Assembly (NCBI GenBank): GCA_963839515.1
Contig: CAWIVN010000015.1
Location: 310,001 to 374,000, forward strand
From: Fredericiella sp963839515
GTDB lineage: Bacteria > Chloroflexota > Anaerolineae > Caldilineales > Caldilineaceae
Length of the DNA stretch: 64,000 nucleotides
Reading direction: 5' to 3'
Shown here: in pieces, positions 32,468-40,621 of the stretch
Numbering within the stretch: the first letter of the stretch is position 1
Layout: each line of letters opens with the position of its first letter
The notes under the pieces: model-generated
What the model was told of the DNA's origin: nothing
The model's input: only the letters and a program-made list of their open reading frames with translations
The model's database searches: none
Position numbers and translations under genes: made by a program

Positions 32468-33241
32468 TCACTGCGTCGCCATGGCAATGTAGAGATAACG
32501 GCGCTGCAGGCCGTCTTCACAGGCCTGGCGGATCCCGTTGGCGTCGCCGAGACGGTTTTCGTAGATAAACAGATTGCCCTCAGCCTCAAATCCGTCGCGC
32601 AGGTCAGCCAGCGTTTGCTGGCGGCAGATGGCGAGCCGCAGGTCGGCGGCACTGAAATCCGTGGTGACAAAGTCAAAGCCGTTGGCGCAGAGTGCCCGGG
32701 CCAGGGGCGTGCGCGTCGCCGGCAGCGTAGCGACGTCGAATTCCTCCACAGGCACCCAAGGCTCGCGGCCGTATGAATAGAGGATGGCAAGCCGGCCGCC
32801 AGGACGCAGTGCCTGCCTGAGCGCGGCAACGGTGGCAGCGTAATCCTCGCTAAAGTAGATCGTATCGATGGAAGCGATCACGTCATACGATGCGGGCGGC
32901 AGGTCAAGGGCGTTGATGTCGCCTACGACAAAGGTCAGCCGGTCGACCTTTGCCTGCGTGCGCTCGCTCGCCTGGCGAATGGCATCAGGCACATAGTCAA
33001 GCCCCGTAACGTGAGCGCCGGAGTGGTCGGACAGGTATTCGGCGATCAGGCCCGTGCCGCAGCCTAGGTCAAGCACGCGCTGGCCAGGGCCCAATTGCGC
33101 GGCGGCAATCAGCGCGTCGAGCTGATTGACATCGGCAAAGCCATGTTGGCAGAGGTCAAGCCCAAAGACACGCGTGCAGAACTGCTTGTGTGCCTGGCTG
33201 GTCTCCGTCGCACGGTAGAAATTGGTATAGAAATCCCACAT
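32468..33241 (-). CDS. Class I SAM-dependent methyltransferase
   Basis: A 257-residue Rossmann-fold methyltransferase. Motif I is VLDLGCGTGLIAEYLSDHSG, the acidic residue of motif II is in VTGLDYVPDAI, and motif III/IV includes FVVGDINALDLPPASYDVIA. An N-terminal helical segment (YTNFYRATETSQAHKQFC) precedes the core. The substrate cannot be read from the sequence. Upstream lies a dispersed inverted repeat. Confidence 0.92.
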   Translation of the reverse strand: MWDFYTNFYRATETSQAHKQFCTRVFGLDLCQHGFADVNQLDALIAAAQLGPGQRVLDLGCGTGLIAEYLSDHSGAHVTGLDYVPDAIRQASERTQAKVDRLTFVVGDINALDLPPASYDVIASIDTIYFSEDYAATVAALRQALRPGGRLAILYSYGREPWVPVEEFDVATLPATRTPLARALCANGFDFVTTDFSAADLRLAICRQQTLADLRDGFEAEGNLFIYENRLGDANGIRQACEDGLQRRYLYIAMATQ

Positions 33242-33273
33242 GGTCGCTAGTCTCCACGTCCCAATGCACGATG

Positions 33274-33350
33274 AGTAGGGGCATGAGGTCTGGCGATGTC
33301 AACCTTGCCGCAGCGACGATCATTCATGCGCCGGACCTCGTGCCCCTACT
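33274..33350. repeat. Intergenic inverted repeat, GTAGGGGCAY type, copy 2
   Basis: Arms of 22 bases (33274-33295 and 33329-33350) pair with two differences that both allow G-U pairs. The 33-base loop is unlike that of copy 1, while the arms share GTAGGGGCA, AGGTC and GGCG with it. It lies in the promoter region between the methyltransferase and acetamidase genes. Confidence 0.65.
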
Positions 33351-33491
33351 GTACTCTGCGCGCACGGGCTTGTCCCCTGGCGATTGGCGGGGAATCGGCT
33401 GTCCGGGTGGACAGGGTTATAATGGGGGACAGCTATTTTCTACCAGCCGCCGGTAGCTTTGCCGCCCAATGGAGCTAGAATTCGAGGGAGC

Positions 33492-34415
33492 ATGACCGTT
33501 CACTACTTTCAGCCGGACCATTATTACACTGCCATGGGCACGGTCGCACCTGTGCTGCACGTGGAACCGGGCGATACAGTGCACACCCACTGCGTGGACG
33601 CGCACGGGTTGGATGCCAACGCGCAGCAGATTACCGAACCGGGCAACCCAATGACGGGCCCGTTCTATGTCGAGGGCGCGCAGCCGGGCGATACGCTGGT
33701 CGTGCACATCGACGCCATAACGCCTAACCGGCGTTACGGCTGGAGCGGATCGTTCCTGGCCCCTAACGTGGTGGATCCCGCCTATGTGGCCGAACTGCCG
33801 TGGCCGGAGGAGAAGGGCACGCGGCGGAACTGCGAGTGGGACGTAGATGCGGCAGGAACAGCTACGTTGGTCAAGCCAGACACGGCGTTGGGGCGGCTGG
33901 TGCTGCCGATCCGCCCCATGCTGGGCTGTTTTGGTGTGGCGGCGGAGGGTGGGCAGGCGATTTCGACAGCCACTTCTGCCGAGCACGGCGGTAACATGGA
34001 CTACCGCGGCTTTACGGCAGGCGTGACGGTCTATTTCCCGGTGTTCGCAGCGGGAGCGCTGTTCTACTTGGGCGACGGTCACGCTGTCCAAGGGGCCGGC
34101 GAGATCGTCGGCACCGGCATTGAGATTTCCACTGACGTGACTTTTCGTGTAGACATAATAAGGGGCTGGGGGACGGCGTGGCCGCGCGGCGAGAATGAGT
34201 TGGAAATCTTCACCGCAGGCAACGCGCGGCCGCTCGACCAGGCCCTGCAACATGCTACGACTGAAATGGCTAAGTGGCTGGAGGAAGCGTACGGCCTCGA
34301 CGCGATCGGCGCGCAGACGCTGATGGGGATGGTAGTAGACTACGAGGTCGGAAATGTCTTTGATCCAGCGTACACGATGATTTGTAAGATGCCGAAGAAA
34401 TGGCTCACAAGATAA
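33492..34415 (+). CDS. Acetamidase/formamidase family protein
   Basis: A 307-residue FmdA/AmdA-family hydrolase. Characteristic segments are VEPGDTVHTHCVDAHG, GPFYVEGAQPGDTLVVHIDA, RPMLGCFGVAAEGGQAIST, then HGGNMDYRGFTAGVTVYFPV and LGDGHAVQGAGEIVGTGIE. Members hydrolyse formamide or short amides to ammonia and the acid. A GAGGGAG site precedes the ATG. A TATAAT hexamer at 33418-33423 could be its -10 box. Confidence 0.93.
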   Translation: MTVHYFQPDHYYTAMGTVAPVLHVEPGDTVHTHCVDAHGLDANAQQITEPGNPMTGPFYVEGAQPGDTLVVHIDAITPNRRYGWSGSFLAPNVVDPAYVAELPWPEEKGTRRNCEWDVDAAGTATLVKPDTALGRLVLPIRPMLGCFGVAAEGGQAISTATSAEHGGNMDYRGFTAGVTVYFPVFAAGALFYLGDGHAVQGAGEIVGTGIEISTDVTFRVDIIRGWGTAWPRGENELEIFTAGNARPLDQALQHATTEMAKWLEEAYGLDAIGAQTLMGMVVDYEVGNVFDPAYTMICKMPKKWLTR

Positions 34416-34453
34416 CCCAGTAAACTATGGCCAGTAAACTAAGGACGAATACG

Positions 34454-35440
34454 ATGAGGAAAATGCGGGCAGTGCGAGTACATCAGCCGGGGGATATCTC
34501 GGTCCTGCAGGTGGAAGAGGTGGATGTGCCCGACCCGGGACCAGGCGAGGTACGTGTCAAGGTGCAGTTTGCAGGCCTCAACTTTATCGATACCTACCAG
34601 CGCAGTGGGCAGTATAAGCTGCCCACCCCCTTTACGCCGGGCGGCGAGGCTGGCGGCGTCGTGGATGCGCTAGGTCCCGGCGCAGCGGAGGCGACCGGTC
34701 TGGCTGCCGGCCAGCGCGTGGCCTACTGCATGGCAAACGGTGCATACGCCGAGTATGCGATTGTGCCCACCGCCAAGCTCGTGCCGGTGCCGGAAGGCAT
34801 GGCACTGGAGGCGGCGGTAGCGTTGATGACGCAGGGGATGACAGCGCACTACCTTGCCCTTAGCACCTTTCCCCTGGGACCGGAGCACAAGGCGCTGATC
34901 CATGCCTCGGCCGGCGGTACAGGTCGGCTGTTAGTGCAGGTGGCCAAACGCACGGGCGCTTACCTGATAGGCACAGCCGGCAACGCTCAGAAAGCGGACC
35001 TTGCGCGCACAGCCGGCGCCGACGAGGTGATCCTCTATACTGAGGCCGACTTCGAGGGGGAGGTGAAGCGGCTCACGGGCGGCAAGGGCGTGGACGTCGT
35101 GTATGATTCCGTGGGTAAGACGACCTTTGCCAAGAGCCTCAACTGCCTGCGTCCGCGCGGGATGATGGTGCTGTGGGGCCAGGCGAGTGGGGCGGTCGAG
35201 CCGATCGACCCGCAGACTCTCAACCAGAAGGGATCACTCTACCTTACGCGGCCGAGCTTGGGCGCCTACATGCAGACGCGCGATGAGCTGTTGTGGCGGG
35301 CAGGCGATTTGTTCCGCTGGTACGGTGAAGGCGAGCTCGAAGTGCGTATCGACGGCGTCTATCCGCTGGAGCAGGCGGGCGAGGCACACCGCTACATTGA
35401 GGGCCGCCGCACGACCGGCAAGGTGTTGCTCGCCCCCTAG
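34454..35440 (+). CDS. NADPH:quinone oxidoreductase-like MDR enzyme
   Basis: A 328-residue zinc-free medium-chain reductase. It shows GLNFIDTYQRSGQYKLPTPF, PFTPGGEAGGVVDALG, ALMTQGMTAHYLA, the NADPH loop HASAGGTGRLLVQVAKRTGA and DVVYDSVGKTTFAKSLNCLR as in QorA. Such enzymes reduce quinones or other carbonyls with NADPH. The start at 34454 lies eight bases behind AAGGA; ATG codons at 34427 and 34463 are alternatives. It follows the acetamidase gene by 38 bases. Confidence 0.92.
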   Translation: MRKMRAVRVHQPGDISVLQVEEVDVPDPGPGEVRVKVQFAGLNFIDTYQRSGQYKLPTPFTPGGEAGGVVDALGPGAAEATGLAAGQRVAYCMANGAYAEYAIVPTAKLVPVPEGMALEAAVALMTQGMTAHYLALSTFPLGPEHKALIHASAGGTGRLLVQVAKRTGAYLIGTAGNAQKADLARTAGADEVILYTEADFEGEVKRLTGGKGVDVVYDSVGKTTFAKSLNCLRPRGMMVLWGQASGAVEPIDPQTLNQKGSLYLTRPSLGAYMQTRDELLWRAGDLFRWYGEGELEVRIDGVYPLEQAGEAHRYIEGRRTTGKVLLAP

Positions 35441-35474
35441 CTGGGACTGGCAGCCGGTACGGAAGGAGAAGACG

Positions 35475-36515
35475 ATGCGCCCACGGCTGGTGGACTGGTC
35501 GCTGCTCGTTTTGGTACTGTTGGAGGCCGGGTCCGGCTTGGTCTCGTTTCTCCAGGGCAGGCCCCAAAACAGCTGGCTGTTTGTCCTGCATGGCGTGACG
35601 GGGCTGGCGATCGTGCTGTTGCTCGTGTGGAAGCTGCAGCGCGTGTGGCGGCGCGTCGCAGATCGGCGCCGTTGGGACGGAGCGACCTGGGTGTCAGTGG
35701 CGGCGCTTGGTTTCGTCCTGCTCACCATTGCCAGCGGCGTGGTGTGGACCGCTTGGCACTGGCCGCTGGGCTATCCAAATGGATTGAACTGGCACGTTAT
35801 CTTTGGCCTCTCGCTGGCGGTGTTTGTCGTGCTGCACATGCTGCTGCGCTTCAAACCCCTGCGGCAGGTGGACTTGGCCGGGCGGCGCACCGTGATGAGC
35901 GGGCTGGCGGTGCTGGCTACCGGCAGCGCGTTGTGGGCCGGCCAGCAAGGCCTGGCACACGCGGCTAGACTGCCGGGGGCACAGCGACGCTTCACCGGCT
36001 CACGCAAAGTGGGGCTGGAACCCGGGTTGACCTTTCCTGTCACCATGTGGATGTTCGACAACCCCGCGCCTTATGATGTCGGCGCGTGGCGGCTGGAGGT
36101 GGCGGGGAGTGTAGAGCAGGCGCTGAGCCTGTCCGCCGCCGATCTGGCGCTTGCACCTACCAAGGAGGTAGCGGCGACGCTCGACTGTACAGGCGGCTGG
36201 TACACGAACCAACTCTGGCGCGGGATTCCGGTCGCCTGGCTGTTAGCAGAGGCGGGCCTGGCTGCCGCCGCCAGGGAAGTAAGCTTCGTGTCGGCGACGG
36301 GCTATCGCTGGAGCGTGCCTCTAGCCGAAGCGCAGACACTGATCCTGGCTGCCCAGGTGGGCGGGGCGCCGCTGGATCATGGGCGCGGCGCTCCGCTGCG
36401 CCTGGTGGCGCCGGGGCGGCGCGGCTTCCAGTGGGTCAAGTGGGTGCGCGAGGTGCGCGTGCTGGATGACCCTGACTGGCGACAGTGGGGCATTATTTTC
36501 ACAAGTGGGGTCTGA
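35475..36515 (+). CDS. Membrane-anchored YedY/sulfite oxidase-like molybdoenzyme
   Basis: A 346-residue fusion. The N-terminal 150 residues hold about four membrane helices resembling the YedZ/cytochrome-b-like or DUF4405 type (GWK/LQRVWR between helices; His in LFVLHGVTG, WHWPLGYPN, NWHVIFG and VVLHMLLRF are possible heme ligands). From about 170 on comes the oxidoreductase molybdopterin domain, with the Mo-ligand Cys in VAATLDCTGGWYTNQLWRGI and PLRLVAPGRRGFQWVKWVRE. Heme and Mo parts in one chain suggest direct quinone-linked electron transfer (inference). The start has GGAAGGAG. Confidence 0.88.
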   Translation: MRPRLVDWSLLVLVLLEAGSGLVSFLQGRPQNSWLFVLHGVTGLAIVLLLVWKLQRVWRRVADRRRWDGATWVSVAALGFVLLTIASGVVWTAWHWPLGYPNGLNWHVIFGLSLAVFVVLHMLLRFKPLRQVDLAGRRTVMSGLAVLATGSALWAGQQGLAHAARLPGAQRRFTGSRKVGLEPGLTFPVTMWMFDNPAPYDVGAWRLEVAGSVEQALSLSAADLALAPTKEVAATLDCTGGWYTNQLWRGIPVAWLLAEAGLAAAAREVSFVSATGYRWSVPLAEAQTLILAAQVGGAPLDHGRGAPLRLVAPGRRGFQWVKWVREVRVLDDPDWRQWGIIFTSGV

Positions 36516-36539
36516 ACAAAACCAGTACAAAGGAGAGCA

Positions 36540-37207
36540 ATGGGCACGTTGTGGATTGATCTGCTGATGCTGAGCGTTGCGGCGGCAGTATTGCCAATTT
36601 GGATCATCATGGCGCTGTTTCTGCTGCGCAGTGAAGGGGGCCTGCTCAAGGCGACAGCTTTTGCGGCGGGCGCCACGACTGTGCGGCTGATCCAGGGCGT
36701 ACTCTTTGGCTTTGTTTTCGGCGCCGCAGCAGACGACGGCGACGGCGGCCCCGGCTCATTGCATCGACCTTGCTCCTCGTAGTCGGCATCCTCATGCTCA
36801 TCACCGCCTACAAGAAATGGCGCAAGGAAGAGGATCCCGACGAGCCTCCCAAGTGGATGATGACCCTCAGCGGGCTGACCACGCCCAAGGCGTTCGGTGT
36901 GGGCGCACTGCTGATGGCGATCGCTATCAAGCAGTGGGTCTTTACGCTCTCTGCCATTGCTATCGTCCAACAAGCAGAGGCGGGTCTGGCGGCCAGTGTG
37001 CTGGCATTTTTGCTTTTCGTCGTGCTTGCGCAGTCGTTGGTCGTGGGGCCGATCATCGTCTACGCAATTGCCCCTGCCCGGTCGGCCAAGGTGCTGGACG
37101 CCACACAGCGCTGGTTGGCACAGAACAACCGGGTAATTGCCATTGCCGTTTCCCTGATTTTTGGCCTGTGGTTTTTGTGGAAGGGCATCTCGGGTTTGCT
37201 CGACTGA
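36540..37207 (+). pseudogene. GAP-family (Sap, sulfolipid-1-addressing-like) membrane protein, frameshifted
   Basis: Two overlapping frames together make one GAP-family protein. The first (36540-36782) gives MGTLWIDLLMLSVAAAVLPI to FGFVFGAAADDGDGGPG. The second (from about 36755 to 37207) gives IASTLLLVVGILMLITAYKK and the rest of the family, ending LWFLWKGISGLLD. The junction is near GGCCCCGGCTCATT at about 36748-36761, and a single missing base would restore the frame. This is either a sequencing/assembly error or a young pseudogene. The ribosome site GGAGAG before 36540 is good. Function in the family is poorly known, linked to lipid transport in mycobacteria. Confidence 0.8.
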
Positions 37208-37338
37208 CATCTGCTTGCCTCGACCAAGAAGCTGCCTGCTCATTCTATAACAAAACGTGGAGCATAGGTCATCGACCTGAAACTGTATGGTAACAAAGTA
37301 ACAGTATGATAATGGCGCAACGAGTCGATACTCACCCA

Positions 37339-37378
37339 GGGTTTGAGCCGCCGGCAACCTGACGAGGCAGGTAGACCC
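37339..37378 (+). promoter_or_regulatory. Structured leader element upstream of protease gene
   Basis: Outer arms GGGTTT/AGACCC (one mismatch) enclose a GCCGCCGGC stretch and an inner hairpin ACCTG-ACGAGG-CAGGT. The GCCGGCAACC core resembles part of SAM-class riboswitches, but the remaining conserved parts are not evident and the downstream gene is not in sulfur metabolism. Reported as structure only. Confidence 0.25.
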
Positions 37379-37412
37379 ATTCGTGTTTCCTAACCCAAAG
37401 AAGGAGCAATGT

Positions 37413-38216
37413 ATGCGAAGAATGAGTTTGGTGGTGCTGCTCGTGTCCGTACTGCTGCTGGCCAACGCCGGGCCGGCGGCGGCTATCACCAACGGCCAAC
37501 CCGACACCATCCATCCCTATGTGGGCCTGGTTGTGTTTGATGCGGCAGAGGGCCCGGCGTGGCGTTGCAGCGGATCACTGCTGTCGCCCACGGTGGTGCT
37601 GGTCGCTGGCCACTGCACGGACGGCGCCGTGGCCGCGCGCGTCTGGTTCGGTGAGAATCTGCAAGACAATCCGGAGTATCCCTTTGGCGGAGAGACCTCG
37701 TACGAGGGGACGCCACACACCAACCCCGACTACTGCTCGGAATGCAGCAACGGTCTACCTGGATTTGCCTACCGCGACGTCGGGATCGTGGTGCTGAGTG
37801 AACCGGTGTCGCCGTCCGTAGTGGGCGAGTACGCCCAGCTTCCGGAGGCCGGACTCGTAGACACGCTGGCCAACAAGACGCCGGTAGACATCGTGGGCTA
37901 TGGCGTGCAGAAGCAGATCCGCGGCGGCGGTAAGCCGGAGTGGACAGGGCGGCTCGTACGCCTGTATGCGCCAAGCCAATCCGTATCAGGTAACTTCAAA
38001 CATAGCGCCGAGTTCCTGCGCCTCACGGCGAATCCTGGCGGCGGCACTGGCGGCACCTGCTTTGGCGATTCGGGCGGCCCGAACCTGCTGGGTGGTACAG
38101 ATGTCGTTCTGGCAGTCAACTCGTACGTCACCAATGGCAACTGCGCCGGCGTTACGTACGGCAGCCGGATCGACATTCCGGAAGTGCTGGCCTGGATTGA
38201 GAGCTTCTTGGACTAG
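37413..38216 (+). CDS. Secreted trypsin-like serine protease (S1)
   Basis: A 267-residue S1 peptidase with a signal peptide (MSLVVLLVSVLLLANAGPAA, cleavage near AAA-IT). The mature N-terminus ITNGQPDTIHPYVG is like an activation-site IVGG variant. The triad is His in VVLVAGHCTD, Asp in YRDVGIVVLSEP and Ser in GGTCFGDSGGPN. Four further cysteines can form disulfides. It probably degrades proteins outside the cell. The AAGGAG site and a structured leader lie upstream, and a terminator follows the stop. Confidence 0.93.
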   Translation: MRRMSLVVLLVSVLLLANAGPAAAITNGQPDTIHPYVGLVVFDAAEGPAWRCSGSLLSPTVVLVAGHCTDGAVAARVWFGENLQDNPEYPFGGETSYEGTPHTNPDYCSECSNGLPGFAYRDVGIVVLSEPVSPSVVGEYAQLPEAGLVDTLANKTPVDIVGYGVQKQIRGGGKPEWTGRLVRLYAPSQSVSGNFKHSAEFLRLTANPGGGTGGTCFGDSGGPNLLGGTDVVLAVNSYVTNGNCAGVTYGSRIDIPEVLAWIESFLD

Positions 38217-38242
38217 CTGCTCGCGTGTACCCATGCTTTGTG

Positions 38243-38275
38243 AACAGACCTGCTATTACGGCGGGTCTGTTTATT
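38243..38275 (+). terminator. Rho-independent terminator of protease gene
   Basis: Arms AACAGACC and GGTCTGTT with a 13-base loop are followed by TATTTAT, just after the protease stop. Confidence 0.65.
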
Positions 38276-38293
38276 TATAGCTAATACTGGGCG

Positions 38294-38587
38294 CTATAGC
38301 TCCTTGCGGAAGTAGCGCTGGACTTCTATATAGCCGAGTGACGCTCGGCCCGCACCTTGGCGACGGACAGCGGGATCTACGTACCATGCCTCAAGGTAGC
38401 CAATCCGGCCGGTGGTGCAGCCTGAAGCTTTGCTCTGGATGGCGCCCTCGGCAAGCCCGCACAGGCTGCCGTCCTCCTGCTGGCAGACAAAGGCAGCCCA
38501 GAAGAATGGCAGTGCCATGCGCATGCGGAGCCATTCGGCGGCGTCGGTGGGTTGAACAGGACGGATGAGCAACGGGTTGCCTCGCAT
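38294..38587 (-). CDS. AAC(6')-like GNAT protein with internal deletions
   Basis: A 97-residue protein whose pieces match aminoglycoside 6'-acetyltransferase-like GNATs of about 150 residues. Residues 8-25 (IRPVQPTDAAEWLRMRMA) fit the family N-terminus, 27-82 (AAFVCQQEDG to GYLEAWYVDPAVRRQGAGRA) fit the acetyl-CoA region, and 83-97 (SLGYIEVQRYFRKEL) fit the family C-terminus. Two stretches that should separate them, of about 20 and 50 residues, are missing without breaking the frame. The fold can hardly be complete, so it is probably a decaying gene. It overlaps the asparaginase-like stop by one base (TGATG). Confidence 0.65.
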   Translation of the reverse strand: MRGNPLLIRPVQPTDAAEWLRMRMALPFFWAAFVCQQEDGSLCGLAEGAIQSKASGCTTGRIGYLEAWYVDPAVRRQGAGRASLGYIEVQRYFRKEL

Positions 38588-39093
38588 CAGGACATGGGTT
38601 CAAAGACGCCGGAAGCCGTGTTTTTGCGCACATTGTGCCACGGAAAGGTCTGTCCGTTCATGGCGATATAGACGCCGTGCGGCAGGAGTTGGGCGGCGGC
38701 GACGGCGAAGCCAAGATTGAACAGGCTGTCGGAACCCATGACGGCGTAGGGGATCATGGCCCCAGTCAGGACGATGGTCTTGGCCAGGCCGGCCTCGCCA
38801 AGCATGCGGGCAGTTACTGCCATGGTATCGGTGCCGTGGACGATGACGATGCGCTCTTCAGGCGCGGCCCGGCACGAGGCTAAGATGTGCTGGCGGTTGA
38901 CGTCCTGCATGTGAAGGCTGTCGATCAACTGGTTGATCTCAAGCACGATTGGTGCGGTGATCCGTGCCTGCTTGAGGATGCCCGGCAGGTGACTGTCTTT
39001 AAAGGTCAGTTCGCCGCGCAGCTCGTCGTACTGCTTGTCAAAGGTGCCGCCGGTGACGACGATGCGTATGGCAGGGCTTGCGCTTTCGGTCAT
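38587..39093 (-). CDS. Asparaginase N-terminal domain protein (short form)
   Basis: A 168-residue protein corresponding to the N-terminal catalytic domain of L-asparaginase. TGGTFDKQYDE holds the first catalytic Thr, and VIVHGTDTMAVTARML holds the second Thr-Asp pair (HGTDT). TIVLTGAMIPYAVMGSDSLF is also conserved. Full-length enzymes have about 330 residues with a second domain; here the protein ends after NGQTFPWHNVRKNTASGVFE. Short forms of this kind exist as a separate group, so this need not be a truncation. Gene order suggests one operon with the mevalonate gene upstream. Confidence 0.88.
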   Translation of the reverse strand: MTESASPAIRIVVTGGTFDKQYDELRGELTFKDSHLPGILKQARITAPIVLEINQLIDSLHMQDVNRQHILASCRAAPEERIVIVHGTDTMAVTARMLGEAGLAKTIVLTGAMIPYAVMGSDSLFNLGFAVAAAQLLPHGVYIAMNGQTFPWHNVRKNTASGVFEPMS

Positions 39094-39099
39094 GGCAGC

Positions 39100-40128
39100 C
39101 TAGAACAGGTGAGAGTCCAGCAGCCTGGGCCCTGGGCCGGGCTTGCTGGCGAGGACCTGCTGCACGCTCTTCAACTCGCGCAGGCGGTCGGCGACGGCGT
39201 TGCGGTAGGCCGACTCGCAGATCAGGTGCACGTTGGGGCCGGCATCGATGGTGAAGTAGACGGGCAGCTTGTCCTGCTCACGCCACTGCCGTACGGCCTG
39301 CACGAGCTCGATCGTGCCTGGCTGCCAGTAGAGCAGGCTGGGCGTGCTCGTCATCATCACCGCGTGCATGGCGAGGGCGTCGCGTTCGATCACAACACCC
39401 AGACGCTGGATGTCGCGCGTGGCGATAGCCGAACGCACTTCCATCAACAGGGCGTCGATGTGGTCGACGCGCGCCATGTTGAAGGGGCTGCTGACGGCTA
39501 ATAGATGGCCGCTTTCGCTGCTCACGGCCTTCTCAGCCGCGCTGACGATGGCGACTATGTCCACCAGGTCCCAATGATCGGCAGGCTGGATTTGACGTGC
39601 CACGCTGGTGGCGTCGTCGCGACCTTTTTCCCATTCCACATAGCCGCCAAAGAGGCTGCGCGAGGCTGAGCCGCTGCCGCGGCGAGCGATGGCCGACAGT
39701 TGGGTCGACGAGAGATCGAGCCCGAGGGCGGCGCAGGCGGCCACGGTCAGGGCGGCAAAGCCGCTGGCCGAGCTGGCAATGCCCGAGGCCATGGGAAAGT
39801 TGTTCTGGCTCGCTATGCGTGCGCGGTAAGTGACGTTGGCCAGCGCGCGGATCCGCTCCAGGTGACGCGAGATGCGCTCGGCGCGTCTGGCGTCCAGCCG
39901 CGTGCCGTCGATCGTGACCTCGTCGCCCAGCAGGCCGCCGCGCGTGTCCCATTCCACGCTCGTGGTCGTATAGGCGTCGGCCAGCGTCATGCTGATTGAA
40001 TTGCTCAGCGGCAGATTGAGCGCCGCATCGGACACGCCCCAATACTTGATAAAGGCAATATTGCTGCCGGCGCGTGCCGTGGCGCGCAGCGTGCCGCGAC
40101 GGTCAGGGGCAAAGACGGACGGTGACAT
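39100..40128 (-). CDS. mvaD: Diphosphomevalonate decarboxylase
   Basis: A 342-residue GHMP-superfamily enzyme that converts mevalonate diphosphate to isopentenyl diphosphate with ATP. The N-terminal ATARAGSNIAFIKYWGVSDA, NLPLSNSISMTL, the phosphate-binding PMASGIASSASGFAALTVAA loop, and GSGSASRSLFGGYVEWEKG identify it. The start at 40128 has AGGAAA. No other mevalonate pathway gene is in the window. The next downstream gene begins six bases after its stop, and a small gene lies 23 bases upstream. Confidence 0.95.
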   Translation of the reverse strand: MSPSVFAPDRRGTLRATARAGSNIAFIKYWGVSDAALNLPLSNSISMTLADAYTTTSVEWDTRGGLLGDEVTIDGTRLDARRAERISRHLERIRALANVTYRARIASQNNFPMASGIASSASGFAALTVAACAALGLDLSSTQLSAIARRGSGSASRSLFGGYVEWEKGRDDATSVARQIQPADHWDLVDIVAIVSAAEKAVSSESGHLLAVSSPFNMARVDHIDALLMEVRSAIATRDIQRLGVVIERDALAMHAVMMTSTPSLLYWQPGTIELVQAVRQWREQDKLPVYFTIDAGPNVHLICESAYRNAVADRLRELKSVQQVLASKPGPGPRLLDSHLF

Positions 40129-40151
40129 TGTTTTCCTAGATCTCCCTGGCG

Positions 40152-40451
40152 TTAGCCGCGCTCGACCCACTCCTCGAAGCGGCGGATGAGGTCGTCGAGC
40201 AGCTCGTCGTGAGCGGAGAAGGTTACTTGCACGCCATCGGCGGTGGCGTCAATTTCGGCCTTCCAGCCGATCCCCTCCACGCGCTTCAACTTCTCTTCGA
40301 CGCCGCCGCCTAAACGCTTTAGGTAGGTTTCCGCCTGCGGCACGGAGACGCCGGGGAACTCCATCACTTCTCGGGTATAGTTGTCGGGTTGTTCGTACTC
40401 CCCATAGCGGCCGTCACGTTCGTCGCCAAAAGAGGAAGTGCTAATCGGCAT
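40152..40451 (-). CDS. Hypothetical protein upstream of mvaD
   Basis: A 99-residue soluble protein, not recognised. It starts MPISTSSFGDERDGRYGEYE, followed by MEFPGVSVPQAETYLKRLGG, a helix EEKLKRVEGIGWKAEI, a strand DGVQVTFSAHDELLDDLIRR and ends EEWVERG. Composition is compatible with a small alpha-beta fold. A GGAG site precedes the start at 40451; longer in-frame starts upstream have poor composition. It is the first gene of a four-gene leftward operon with mvaD. Confidence 0.75.
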   Translation of the reverse strand: MPISTSSFGDERDGRYGEYEQPDNYTREVMEFPGVSVPQAETYLKRLGGGVEEKLKRVEGIGWKAEIDATADGVQVTFSAHDELLDDLIRRFEEWVERG

Positions 40452-40621
40452 TGTGTTGCTCCATAACCTGGTTCGGGGCAAAGTGTGCTGAAGGGATAGT
40501 ATACAGGGGAAGGTGATTGGCAACGAATTGGGGGTGTTGATCGAACGGATAGGGAACAGTCCGCGTGTGATATAGAATTCAACGTAAGCGACGAAGAACA
40601 TGAACAGGAATGAGGAGAATC

